Assembly (NCBI GenBank): GCA_013306675.1
Contig: JABLUY010000244.1
Coordinates: 19,027-55,596 of the forward strand
Reading direction: 5' to 3'
Source: Thraustochytrium sp. TN22
Taxonomy: Eukaryota > Sar > Bigyra > Thraustochytrida > Thraustochytriidae
DNA length: 36,570 nucleotides
Part shown: positions 1 to 10,007 of the stretch, piece by piece
How positions within the stretch are numbered: position 1 is the first letter of the stretch
Layout of the letters: every line of letters starts with the position of its first letter
Made by a program: the position numbers and the translations under genes
The notes under the pieces: model-generated
The model's database searches: none
What the model saw: only the letters and a program-made list of their open reading frames with translations
Told to the model about the DNA's origin: nothing

Positions 1-3000
1 TCGCTGGAGTGAGTTCCTTCCTTCCTTCGTGATGCGCGGTCTCTTGCGCCGGTGGCACGGGCGGAGAGCGGCGCGGTCGGAGCGCGCAGGTCCGCACATG
101 TCGCCGGACGGCCGCGCGGCCAGCCGGCTTGACTTTGAGATGGGCCTCGCCGAGGCAAGCCGCCAGCAGCAAGCGGGCTCACGACCACATCGCATCGACA
201 CAGTCTTTTCAACAACAACATCGGCGACGAGGGCGCTGGGTCGCTGGCGGGAGCCCTGGGGAGCGGCCAGTGCGCGCTGACGTCGCTGGAGTGAGTTCCT
301 TCCTTCCTTCGTGATGCGCGGTCTCTTGCGCCGGTGGCACGGGCGGAGAGCGGCGCGGTCGGAGCGCGCAGGTCCGCACATGTCGCCGGACGGCCGCGCG
401 GCCAGCCGGCTTGACTTTGACAGTGAGATCAATGAGATGGGCCTCGGCGAGGCAAGCCGCCAGCAGCAAGCGGGCTCACGACCATAACGCATCGACACAG
501 TCTTGACTACAACGAAATCGGCCCAGCCGGCTTCCACGATCTGGTCCATCTGCTAGCCTCGGAAACAAAGTTAACGGGACTTGGGTATGTTTGATCGCTC
601 AGAATGATGATTGTGTGTTTGCACCACTGACTTGCTTGGAAACAGTGGGCTGCCGAGTCTTCCTGCAGAGTTGTCTTTCCGCGATCTTTTCTCTTGGAGG
701 AGCGGCGAAGACTCCAACGGGAAGCCTCATCCAACCCCCCGTACCCTGCATGAGCGCCTGGAGCTGCTTCGCAAGTACCTCCTGAGCAGCGAACAAGGGC
801 GAGTGTGGAGCTCGGCTGCGCACAAGCTAGCGCGCGCGTATGCAGACGTCTTCGCTTTTTTCGTGCAGATCCTCATCGCCCACGACGGCTTCGCTATCCG
901 CGAGCATGCCTTCTGGCTGGAGCTACCTGGCGAGACCGCCTCCGCCCAGGCGCTGCCAATCATACACGCGTTGCTGGAGTGCCGCGAGGGCGGATTCCTC
1001 AAGCTTCCCGCAAGCTTCTGCGAGAAGGTGTTTGGCATGCTCACGCTCGTGTCTGGCCTTGAGCTCATGCGTGCAGAAGACTCCAGCGGGCGCTCGGTGC
1101 GGTCGCTCGTGCTCGCCCGCCCGGATACGCAGGCCTGGGGAAGGACGTATGGTACCTTTCTGAGCCGCTATGCCATTGCGGATGGCCCGCCCGTGCACGA
1201 GTCCCTCACGTGCGCAGTTCACTTCGCGACTGACATTAAGCTCAACAAGGCAGTCGCGATCAAGGTCATGCGCGAGAAGGAGCAGTACGCACGCGAGGTC
1301 GATGCGCGCGCGTCGCCCTTGGAGGGCTGCCTCGGCCTGCTGCACCGGGACGATCCGCGGGAGGAGGCGGCGCAGAACGAGAACCTGTGCCTGGTCATGC
1401 AACGCGGGTCCCGGTCGCTCTTCGAAGCCATCAACACGGAGCGTTTCGCTGGGCGTGACCTGGACAAGATCCGCGTGATTGCGCACAAGCTCGCCGACGC
1501 GCTTCGCGAGCTGCATGAGAGCGGTCGCGTGCACGGCGACGTGAAGCCGCGCAACGCAGTGCGCGTGTCGGCGTCGGAGTCTCACACCTTCAAAGACGAC
1601 GGGGCCGGCGCCCTCCGCGTCTCCCGAGAATGGAAAGAGTCGTCCACGGGCGCCGGTCTCGGTCTTGCGCAGCACGAGAAGTGGCAGCTCATCGACCTGG
1701 ACGCTTCCGTCAAGCTGGGCGAGCCCCTCACCGAGAAGACCAGCTCTGGCTACGCGGCGCCCGAGGTCGCCCGCTGGCTGTTCGCGGACGACGAGCAGCC
1801 CATAGGTACTGAGGCTCTGGACGTGTGGAGCTTCGGCGTCGTCTTGTACCAGCTGCTGTCCGGCACCAAGCTCTTTATGGTGGACGAGTCGGACGACAAC
1901 CTGGTGCACCGTCGCGACAAGTTGGAGCTCATGAACTGGCTCGGCCTGGACGAGGAGCGGCTTGAGCGGATCCACGCGCATTCGCCGGAAGACCGTCGTG
2001 CGCGCGCACGAAAGGCAGGCAAGCAGCAGGAGATCGGCCTGAACGGCGATCCGGACGACATCACGGCGGCGCAGGATCTGGTGCGCCTCTGCCTGCGCGG
2101 CGACCCGGAGGAGCGTATCGAGGTCGCGGAGCTGCTCCGTCACCCGTTCTTTGACAAGGTGCGTCCGCCGCCGAGCGACGTGCCTGCGTCATCCTCGCCT
2201 CCGTCCCTCTAGCCAAGCCTGCCAGTGAGAAGCGCGAGCGCCTTTCCCTGCGCATCCTGCGCATTCACTGGCAGGTGCTCCCCGGGCACAACCGCTTCAG
2301 CCTCCTGAGGCAGACCCTGCGTCCCATGCCCAAGAAGCTGACCGTCGAGGACTGGGCGGAGAAGCCTCTCCGGACGGAGCTGATCGAGCTGCCGACCTTC
2401 CACTTTTTCCTCTCCCACATGCAGTCGCAGGCTGCGGGCATCGTCAAGGACCTGCTGCAGGGCTTGGAGCGCAGCCGGATGAAGGCCTGGATCGACGTGC
2501 GCGCGCCTGAGATCACCCTTGAGACCATGTATCGCGGCATTGTTACCTCGCGGTGCTTCGTGATGGTCCTCACAACGGACGTACTCTTCCGGCCCTTTTG
2601 TCTGGCGGAGCTCCGCTTTGCGCTGGAGCACTTTTCCCAGCGCGACAGCGAGTCTTCGCTCAAGAAGCGCATCTTCTTTCTCGTCGAGATGGACGATCGC
2701 TTCCACCCGTGGCACAACGACGACGTGCCCTGGAAGTACCGCGACCTGCTCAACGCGCGGGACGACCAGGTCCAGGACGAGGTCATGGAGCTGGAGATGA
2801 AGCGTGCCATGGCCGAGGAGGCCATGTACCAGCACGACTGGGCGACAGCACGCGCAGAGCGAGGCGGAGCGGACGAGGGAGCCTCGGCCGAGACCTTGGC
2901 TCGTGCGGTGGTAAAGGCCCGCATGGCTGTGAAGAAGTACCGCTTCGGGCTGGCGCTGCGCCGACTCACGGATGGCCTCAGGCGCCTCGACCCTGACACG

Positions 3001-3654
3001 AGCCCCGACACCTTCATCGACGCTGCAAAGGAGGCGCTGGACAAAGGAACGATGCTGCCGTATCGCCGGCGCCTCTACGAGGAAGACGCCATGCTGGAAG
3101 CCCTGGCGAAGCACGCCGAGTTCCACACGCCGATTTCGTTGGATAGATCCAGGGAGGTCGCTCCCACGGGCCACGACGTACCTCTCATTGCTCTTGCTGG
3201 CAAGCGCGACTCCAAGGTAGTCAAGGCGTTGAAGGCCGACCTTCGCGCCGCTGGGACGACGGTCACCGCCGACGTCGCCAAGGCGCTGGTCGTCATCGTG
3301 GTTCTCGAGCCGGGCTGCTCAAGCGATGTGGAGCGCCAGCTCAACGTCTCGCGCGCTGGCGGCAGCGAGGATGGCACCGACCCGCCTCTGCCTGCGTCAC
3401 TCGTAGACGCACACCTTCTGGCCGTCGAGAGTGGCTGGGACTTTTCGGGTCCCGAGCAGGAGGACTTTCACCGCGAGCTGCGCGCCAAGGTCTTTGACCA
3501 CCTCGAGGTGCTCACCTGGCGGTCGGGCGATGCGGAGGACTTTCTCGAAATCGGACCCGTCGTCGTGGGTCACGAGCGCCCGGCGTTGGTCCAGGAGCTT
3601 ATCAAGCGTGCGTGCCGACTGCGGCGTTCCGATCCGGCTGCAACTTCTGGCTAG
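1..3654 (+). CDS. LRR - protein kinase - TIR-like multidomain protein (5'-partial, spliced)
   Basis: The window cuts into this gene; its start lies upstream. Proposed exons are 1-8, 204-290, 501-584, 646-2158 and about 2218-3654, with GT-AG introns. Joined in phase, the short exons give leucine-rich repeats of the ribonuclease-inhibitor/NLRC3 type (LFNNNIGDEGAGSLAGAL, then LDYNEIGPAGF), one repeat per 84-87 nt exon, all with phase-2 introns. A protein kinase domain follows: VAIK lysine near nt 1261, catalytic loop HGDVKPRN near 1531 (Gly in place of Arg of HRD), DLD in place of DFG, AAPE, DVWSFG, ending at HPFF. After the intron at 2159 comes a TIR-like domain (FHFFLSHMQ, WIDVRAPEI, CLAELRFAL), and a weaker second alpha/beta segment from about nt 3180. 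It is probably a cytosolic sensor or signalling protein. The exact 3' splice site near 2212-2217 is uncertain; AAG at 2217 keeps frame. The kinase and TIR parts could instead be two genes, with an ATG at 2326. Confidence 0.72.
9..203 (+). other. Intron between LRR exons, copy 1
   Basis: A 195-nt GT-AG intron with donor GTGAGT and acceptor ACACAG. It sits in phase 2 between two leucine-rich-repeat exons; removing it restores the reading SLD-LFNNNIG. It matches the intron at 291-500 apart from three substitutions and one 15-nt gap (counted by eye). Confidence 0.75.
291..500 (+). other. Intron between LRR exons, copy 2
   Basis: A 210-nt GT-AG intron, same donor and acceptor as copy 1, same phase. 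It carries 15 extra nt around 431-445 relative to copy 1. Removing it joins SLD to LDYNEIGPAGF, which continues the leucine-rich-repeat pattern. Copy 1 and copy 2 are offset by 282 nt. Confidence 0.75.
585..645 (+). other. Short intron before the kinase exon
   Basis: A 61-nt intron with donor GTATGT, a branch-like CTGAC at 628-632 and acceptor ACAG. It is in phase 2 and joins TKLTGLG to LPSLPAELSF. It is unrelated in sequence to the two preceding introns. Confidence 0.65.
2159..2217 (+). other. Intron between kinase and TIR-like exons
   Basis: Donor GTGCGT follows the codons for HPFFDK at the end of the kinase domain. Without splicing the kinase frame stops at 2212. A TAG acceptor at 2212 would be the better consensus but breaks frame; AAG at 2217 keeps the frame into PASEKRERLSLRIL and the TIR-like domain. 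The exact boundary is therefore inferred. Confidence 0.5.
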
Positions 3655-4097
3655 CAGGAGCTGGAGCAGTCCCGTCGTACACGAAAAGTTCAAACTCAAA
3701 ATCAAGATTCTCTGTTGTTTCCCACTCCTCCACATCAACGATCGTCGCGGCGCGCATGAGCTGCGGTCCCAAATACGCAAACATGACCATCAGCGCCGCC
3801 GCTGACGATGCAATCGGAGGCGAGAACGACCTCAAAGGCGGGCTCGGTGCGACCAACCAAGACGAGGGCGGGTCCGAGGCCGGCGAGGCTGGCTGCGACA
3901 CCCTCGCAGTCTGGAAAAAAATGTCACCGACGTGGCCGCGCAGCATTGAAAGGCAGCCCCCGACGCAAGTGAGCAGGCGCTGGGGAAGAGCTGAGCGAGC
4001 CTTTGCGCATCGCCTTTTGCCGGGAGACGAGCGTGATCTTCCAAAGGATTCCGTAAAAGGTACCACAAAAACGACAAAGGTGCATGACGGAACTTGA
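3655..4097. other. Convergent intergenic region
   Basis: This stretch holds the 3' ends of the LRR-kinase gene (+) and the dioxygenase gene (-). I see no convincing gene, repeat or RNA in it. The frames open here are overlaps with neighbouring coding sequence. Confidence 0.6.
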
Positions 4098-5429
4098 TCA
4101 AAAATCGACAGGGAGAGGGCCAGAGGTGGAGTTGACTGTGTAGCCGTCCTCCCAGATGCCGTGACGGACAAGTCGCTCAACGCGACTGAGGAGGGCGCAC
4201 TGCTCGGGGAGGTGGAAGCCGGCGGAGGTTTTGGGCCACCAGTCCTGAATATCGTCCGAGGAGACATCCTTGCCGGGCAGATTGATGGCGCACTTGAAGA
4301 GGTCGAGGCCGGCAGCGCGACCCGGGCACTTGTCGCGGATGTTGCTCAGGCAGGGCTTGTCCTTATGATGAAGTTGCTCGATGCTGCGCGGCACGAGCGG
4401 GATCTTGTTTTGGAGGATGCGGTCAATGGTGAGTCCCTCATACTCGTCGATGAAGGTGAAGCCGCCGTCGGGCTCCTCCAGCCCGGCCTCGAAAAAGGAC
4501 CAGTAAAGCGTGGGGCGCAGGAAAGGGGAGGTGTTTGCGGAGCCGCGATGGCGCAGCAGCGAGTTGTACATGACGATGGAGCCGCGGGGCACGACGGCGC
4601 GCAGGTAGGGCGTCCGCGCCTCGATAGCAAACTTGACGTGCGTGGGCAGGTCACGGTACGGTGGTCGGTGCGTGCCGGGGTAGGCGTCGAGTGGCGCCTG
4701 GTCACCGGCAATGTCGTCCAAATAGAGGAAGCTGGTGATGAAGGCGGCCTTGCCGCGACTCAGGTTGGAGTCCTCGTGGAAAATTTGCTTCCCGGTGCCC
4801 GGGTATGAGTGCATAGTGCCGAGCTCGCGGAGCGGGGCGCCGCGGCCGAGGAAGCCCTCGAGGGCGGGCTTGACGAGCGGCAGGACCTTGTGCAGGGCGT
4901 CCAGGACGGGACCTTTCAGTTCGAGCGCAATGTCCTTGCGGAAGACGTTCTCGCGCACCGGATTGAAATCACGCACCGGATTAAAGATGTGCTGGTGCGT
5001 GTATGCGAGCAGGCTGTCGCAGGCCGCGTCGTCAAGCACGCTGGGCAAGATGACGATGCCGTGCTTGTCGAGGCGCTCCGCCACCAGAGCGGCGGTTTCG
5101 GGCCGCAGCTCCCGCGCGTGACGCTCCGCGAGGGATATGGGGATGCCGAGCATACCGAGGCCGGGGACCGCCAGGCTCTCGTCTGGGTATCTCGTGGCGT
5201 TCAGGTACGCGTCTTTGAGGTCAATCAAGTCCCCAGTGAGCAGTTCAGCCATTTTGAGGGTTGCAAACGTCTGTCCTGCCCTGGCGATGTTGTCCGCCGC
5301 GAGCTCCTGCAACGGTCGCTGCGTCGCCGCGTCCGCCGCCTCCCACGCACGCGCCGTCTGCTGCACCAGCGCCACGTTCACGGCCATGGAAGCGGCCAGC
5401 GCCATGCCAAGCCACTGCAGCAGCGTCAT
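4098..5429 (-). CDS. Phytanoyl-CoA dioxygenase (PhyH)-like protein, membrane-anchored
   Basis: Non-haem Fe(II)/2-oxoglutarate oxygenase fold. Visible ligands are the H-x-D motif in QIFHEDSNL, the distal histidine in LLRHRGSANTS, and a downstream arginine in FLRPTLYWSF suited to 2-oxoglutarate binding. I chose the ATG at 5429 because it opens directly on a hydrophobic segment (MTLLQWLGMALAASMAVNVAL) that looks like a signal peptide or signal anchor. A longer frame from 5531 only adds an Arg-rich stretch. The product would be 443 aa, longer than typical PhyH proteins of about 300-340 aa, with extra sequence at both ends. The C-terminal part contains several cysteines. A short in-protein duplication, FNPVRDFNPVREN, is present. 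The substrate cannot be told; members hydroxylate lipids or diverse small molecules. It is convergent with the LRR-kinase gene and shows no clear link to nitrate assimilation. Confidence 0.82.
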   Translation of the reverse strand: MTLLQWLGMALAASMAVNVALVQQTARAWEAADAATQRPLQELAADNIARAGQTFATLKMAELLTGDLIDLKDAYLNATRYPDESLAVPGLGMLGIPISLAERHARELRPETAALVAERLDKHGIVILPSVLDDAACDSLLAYTHQHIFNPVRDFNPVRENVFRKDIALELKGPVLDALHKVLPLVKPALEGFLGRGAPLRELGTMHSYPGTGKQIFHEDSNLSRGKAAFITSFLYLDDIAGDQAPLDAYPGTHRPPYRDLPTHVKFAIEARTPYLRAVVPRGSIVMYNSLLRHRGSANTSPFLRPTLYWSFFEAGLEEPDGGFTFIDEYEGLTIDRILQNKIPLVPRSIEQLHHKDKPCLSNIRDKCPGRAAGLDLFKCAINLPGKDVSSDDIQDWWPKTSAGFHLPEQCALLSRVERLVRHGIWEDGYTVNSTSGPLPVDF

Positions 5430-7919
5430 TGTGGCGCGGCGGCGGTTCCGTGTCGGCGCCTCGTGCGCGCGCCCAAGCTGCGGCCAGCGAAGCCGCCGCC
5501 CGCCCCGATCAGCCTGGGCGGCACGGCGCACGGGCGACAGCGCATTGCATTGTCACCAGCTCGCGCCTTGCAAGACATTGCAAGCTGATCGGGGTTGCGC
5601 CGCCGGGTTCGCTGGCCCTGACAGAACGCGCTGGAACGAGCCCAAGATGCGAGCGGCACGCGCCATGTATGGTGGTCCCAGAGTGGTACCGAGGAAATTG
5701 TCTGGTTACATCGCTGACCCAACGACTCATCGCATCGTGAGATCGCTCAGCTGGTCTTGCCGACGCTCAGGATGTCTCAAAGGTCGCACAGGGCCGCTGA
5801 TGTGTCGAGTGGACTGCGCCAAGCGCGCCTGGGAGTCGGCGCACGAAGCTGAAATGGAGCGCTCTTGAGATAGGGGCAGGGAATGGAATGTCGTCTTCGT
5901 CGCACGCGCGCCAAGAAGTACTAAGCTGTTGGCTCCAATGACGCTCGCGCCGCTCGCACGAACTACCTCGAAAATATAAAGGCGCGCAAGCTACGACAAC
6001 AGTTGCCTTCAAGCGGTCGGGTCCAGCGCCTTGAGAGTGATCTTGTGAAGGGTCACGCGTCTTCAGGCCGGATGACAGAGACGCCGTGTTCAAAGTGACG
6101 TGGCGTTGAGTGGCGCAAGGCCGATTCGGCTGCAAAGTTTTGGTGGTACCGCCGCCTTCGCCCTCGAGAGTCAACTCGCGAGGATGCAAATGGGCGCTCC
6201 TTCGACACAGCTCATCGTACAACTAATCTGTTGAGCGGACGAGCCGCAGTATACCCAACCGGCACACAAACTGAGCGCTTTGTGCACTTTCCAAGCAGAT
6301 TGATTCGCACATGGAAGTGGACCCCGCCAGGGTCACACGACATGCGGCTGCAAGAACCGCCACCCAGGCCGTGTATCTTTGGCAAAGCGCATGTCTTCCT
6401 CGCTCGCAGACGCAGGTCCGCTCGCCAGATCCTGGATGCAAGCAATGACGGTGACAACGTGGATGCGCGCAAACAGCCTGTTACCTCGCGCGGAATCCGC
6501 ATCACGCCCGCCCGTAAGTTACTGCGCAGCGAGGCAAGCTTGCCAATGCTCGAGTTGGCAGCGTTTTCCTCGCCTCTCCGCCGTGACTCACATCAAGTCG
6601 AGCCGAATCACTGCTCGCTCTGCGGCTGGCTGCAGAACTCTCTATTGTCAGCCAGCAGGACGGCCGGTGGCAGCAGCAGTCCGGGCCGCCACCTGCCGGC
6701 CAGCCACGTAGCCAGCCCGTTGCACTGACACCGTGACAGGGAGCCATCTACAGCCATGCGCGAGCGACCACGCGCGCGTCGCACCAACCAGCCAGCCGCC
6801 ATGCTCGCGCGACGCATCGCGTCGCATCATGTCTCGTGGCGTCGCGTGGCCTCGCGTCGAGCGCCGCTCGCTCTCGCTCGCTCGCTCGGTGCCAGCGTGT
6901 TGCCTCCGCCTCCTGCCCAGCCGTCGCGTCAGAAGCTGCGGCAGCGGCCTGTCTCCGGCTGCGGGGAGGCTGCGGGGCAGGGCAAAGCCCATGCTTCCGA
7001 CTGTGGAAGCTGTGGCCCGCAGCGCGGTAGCGCCTCCCGCAGACGGGGCGCGTGCTTCCATCCCGGCTCAGCGGCAAATTGGATGGCACGCGTCACTGGG
7101 CCCGTCTGCTCGTGGCTGCGGGCGCGCTACCGGTTGTCGACGCCCAGCGTTGCTTTCCTCGCTCGGCGCCTTGCTTTCCTTCCTCTCTGAGTCTCTGCTC
7201 GCCATCTCCTCCTCCGCTCGCCAGCCAGGCTCGGCTCGGCTCGGTGGCGGCTCGGCGCTCTCTCGTCCGACGCGGCTTGTCTCAGCCCAGGCATGTCGAC
7301 TCGAACTCCAGCCTCGCGCGAGCGAGCGACCGGCGGGCGGCTCGGGGAGCGAGCGACGAAATACCTACCTTTTCCAGAACGCGGCCTCGGCCTCGGACAA
7401 GCCACCCGTGGCCTGGTGGCTGGCCCTGGCCGCGACCGGCCCGCCGGCCAGCGCGAGCGCGCTGGCTGGCTGCTCGACTCCCCCGGACTACACGGCACGG
7501 TTCATTGCAATGTCCCTGCTTCTACTACTTCTTCAAAGTTCGCTCTGTCGAATCTTGTAGCTAGCTAGCCTGAGCAAGCCCGCCCAGTGGGCAGGGAGCT
7601 AGCCGGCTCGCTCCGGCGACGCCCGGCTTCGGCGCGCGGTCCGCAGCCCGCGTCATCTGCTTTCAAGTTGCCGCTCTCCGTGTCCCGTGCCGTCACGGCA
7701 AGACTTTGCAAGCAAAGAAAAGCAGCAGCTCGTTGTGGCGGCCTGGGTGCGTGGATCGGGTCGACGGGCAGGTCCCGAAGTCCTCAGGGGGCTACTGCTG
7801 CTTACCTTCCTCCGAGCAAAGCAAAGCGTGAGGGAGCAGGCAGGCAGAACCTCAACGTTTCTGACAAGCAGTCAAGCAAGCAAGCAAGCTTCAGCGAGCA
7901 CAACAGCAAGAACAAGAAG
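5430..7919. promoter_or_regulatory. Long divergent intergenic region upstream of dioxygenase and NRT2-1
   Basis: About 2.5 kb between two divergent start codons. There is a TATAAA at 5975-5980 and an AGATAG motif near 5870. A GGCTGCGGG-type direct repeat lies at 6957-6977 and has a counterpart upstream of the second NRT2. GCTCG pentamers lie at 7228-7244. A reverse-strand GAGCAGCCAG decamer is at 7466-7475. CAAG tetranucleotides run just upstream of the NRT2 ATG (about 7873-7891). Open frames here are poor in protein-like sequence and I do not call a gene. A short unannotated transcript following the TATA box is possible. Confidence 0.45.
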
Positions 7920-9551
7920 ATGCCGTCTCTAGGCGCCACCGGCGGCATTCCGCGCGACGTGCGCAACACCGAGTACAAGGGCGTGCCACTGGACGAGTTC
8001 GGCCGCGCGGTCGAGTTCAAGGTCTTCTCCTGTATGCGGCCGTGGTACCGCGCCTTTCATGCCTCGTGGATCTCCTTTTTCGTCGCCTTCTGCGGCTGGT
8101 TCGCCATCGTGCCTGCTCTCGAGTACATGGTGGAGGACTCGAGCAACGACATCACCAACGACGTGAAGAAGACCTCCAACATCGTCTCCGTGCTCGGGAC
8201 GATCTTCGTGCGCTTCGCGCTCGGCCCGATCTGCGAGAAATTTGGCGCCCGTCGCCCGCAGGCCGCCCTGCTCACCTTTGGCGCGGCCGTCGTCATGCTC
8301 TCGGCCACCGTCAACACGGCCGCCGGCCTCTTGGCCATCCGCTTCTTCATTGGCCTCGTTGGCGGCTCCTTCGTGCCGTGCCAGTACTGGACCACGATGA
8401 TGTTCGGCACGCGCGTGGTCGGCACGGCCAACGCCTTCGCGGGCGGCTGGGGCAACCTGGGTGGTGGCTTCGCCATGTTCTTTGTTGGCTCCCTCATTAA
8501 GAGCATTCGCCACGGCGGCGTCGCGGACGAGACCGCCTGGCGCTACGCCATGCTGATCCCGGGCGCCATCATGCTCGTGGTGGCCATCCCGCTTGCGCTC
8601 ATCAGCGACGACTGCCCGCAGGGTCACTGGGGCAAGCGCCTGTACAACGACCCGTCCGAGGACCGTGTCGCGCCGGTCAAGTCCAGCTCCGAGGTCAACA
8701 CACCCAAGGTGCAGGGCAGCTCGCACATGGACGTCATCACCGACTACCGCGTCTGGATTCTCGCCGCCATCTACGCTGCGTGCTTTGGTGTCGAGCTGGC
8801 TCTCAACAACTCGCTTGCCAGCTACCTGTACCGCTACTTTAACACGGACCAGGAGGGCTGCGACACGGTCGAGGTCCAGGCGTCCACCGCGTACCCTGCG
8901 TCCTGCTCGACGCTCGGCAAAGATACCTCCTCGCAGATCTCTTCGCTCTTTGGCCTCATGAACCTCTTCGCGCGCGCGCTCGGCGGCATCGTGAGCGACT
9001 TCGCCTTCCACCGCTTCGGCATGCGCGGCCGCCTCGGCGTCCTCATGGCCACCCTGGTCGGCGAGGCCACCATGCTGCTCATCTTCTCGCAGATGACCGA
9101 CGTGCCCGTGGCGATTGTCATGCTTATCCTCTTCTCCACCTTCGTGCAGGCCAGCGAGGGCGCCACCTTCGCCATCGTGCCCTTTGTCAACCGCGGCAAC
9201 ATTGGTGACGTTGCCGGCATTGTCGGGGCTGGCGGCAACATCGGCGCCGTCTCCTGGTCCACCATGTTCAAGAACATTGACTCGCAGCGCGACGCCTACA
9301 TGTACCTCGCCTTTATCATCTACGGTGTCGCCCTTGCCGCGCTTACCGTTCCGGTTCAGGGCGTCTACCTCCTCGGCTGCTCGTCCTCGCAGCACCCGCT
9401 CGAGACCGCCTCGGAGGCCTCTGAGGAGTTCTCCGCGCATGGTGTCTCTTTTGAGGAGGCCGAGGGGGCCGCCTCGCCTGTCCCTGCATCCGCCACCAAG
9501 GAGGCCCGCGAGGAGAGCCCGAGCAACAAGGGCACCCTCAACATTGTCTAA
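7920..9551 (+). CDS. NRT2: High-affinity nitrate/nitrite transporter, NRT2 (NNP) family, copy 1
   Basis: Major facilitator protein of 543 aa with about 12 hydrophobic segments, importing nitrate (or nitrite) at the plasma membrane with protons. NRT2 hallmarks are visible: the first nitrate signature AFAGGWGNLGGG and the second GAGGNIGAVSWS, plus RFFIGLVGGSFVPCQYWTTMM. The chosen ATG at 7920 (context AAGAAGATG) gives an N-terminus that aligns with the second copy at 21890. The open frame extends upstream to 7587 but that part is low-complexity. A long loop with two cysteines (near nt 8850-8930) lies in the second half. The C-terminal tail of about 55 residues is hydrophilic, rich in Ser/Glu/Ala, and differs from copy 2; such tails often carry phosphorylation control in this family. 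Its 3' end converges on nitrate reductase. Confidence 0.93.
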   Translation: MPSLGATGGIPRDVRNTEYKGVPLDEFGRAVEFKVFSCMRPWYRAFHASWISFFVAFCGWFAIVPALEYMVEDSSNDITNDVKKTSNIVSVLGTIFVRFALGPICEKFGARRPQAALLTFGAAVVMLSATVNTAAGLLAIRFFIGLVGGSFVPCQYWTTMMFGTRVVGTANAFAGGWGNLGGGFAMFFVGSLIKSIRHGGVADETAWRYAMLIPGAIMLVVAIPLALISDDCPQGHWGKRLYNDPSEDRVAPVKSSSEVNTPKVQGSSHMDVITDYRVWILAAIYAACFGVELALNNSLASYLYRYFNTDQEGCDTVEVQASTAYPASCSTLGKDTSSQISSLFGLMNLFARALGGIVSDFAFHRFGMRGRLGVLMATLVGEATMLLIFSQMTDVPVAIVMLILFSTFVQASEGATFAIVPFVNRGNIGDVAGIVGAGGNIGAVSWSTMFKNIDSQRDAYMYLAFIIYGVALAALTVPVQGVYLLGCSSSQHPLETASEASEEFSAHGVSFEEAEGAASPVPASATKEAREESPSNKGTLNIV

Positions 9552-9646
9552 GCTTTGTCAAGACTACTGGACCTCACCAAGGTTTTGCCAAGCTTCGCCA
9601 AGACTGTTGGACCTCACTAAGCTTCGCCAAAACTGCTGGACCTCAC
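9550..9646 (+). repeat. Three 29-bp repeats in the NRT2-1 3' region
   Basis: Imperfect copies of a unit built on AAGCTTCGCCAAGACT followed by a G-rich/CTCAC end lie at 9550-9578, 9590-9618 and 9619-9646, starting at the stop codon. An 11-bp partial copy separates the first two. Confidence 0.7.
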
Positions 9647-9690
9647 ACGTATCATTTACGCCACACTCACGCACCACACACAAACAAACA

Positions 9691-9696
9691 AATAAA
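9691..9696 (+). terminator. Candidate polyadenylation signal of NRT2-1
   Basis: AATAAA about 140 nt past the NRT2-1 stop, in an A-rich stretch. Confidence 0.5.
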
Positions 9697-9932
9697 GAAA
9701 GAGAGCTTTCAACTGCAAACCAACGTTTGTTTCAAAAAGACAAAAGGCTGCAGCGATTTGAAGTGCCTGGTTTTATTTCTTTATTCTTGTTGCTTTGCCA
9801 GATGAGGTGCGTTGCTCTCTGAGCTGTCGCTCATTGGACAGAGAGGCTGTTGTTGAACACCAGTCTTCTCTCGTTGCATGCATGCTTGGCTGCCTTTGCA
9901 AGGCCCAAGCGCTGCCCCAATATCATTGCTGT

Positions 9933-9938
9933 TTTATT
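9933..9938 (-). terminator. Candidate polyadenylation signal of nitrate reductase
   Basis: Reverse-strand AATAAA about 70 nt past the nitrate reductase stop. Further reverse-strand copies lie near 9770-9785. Confidence 0.4.
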
Positions 9939-10007
9939 TTGTTTTGTTTTTCACAAACAACATTGGCACTTCGAGTCCTTGTGAGAACGTGCTCTGCTCG
10001 AATATTA

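Noticed and set aside
1-505. Reading the 282-bp direct repeat as a mobile element or simple satellite
   Set aside because: The repeated part coincides with GT-AG introns, and splicing them out yields a continuous leucine-rich-repeat protein, so intron copies explain it better.
6231-7564. Several 160-275-residue frames in the region upstream of NRT2-1
   Set aside because: Arg/Ser/Ala-rich, no motif, no two frames agree; expected in DNA of this GC content. The TATA-like site at 5975 alone is not enough to call a gene.
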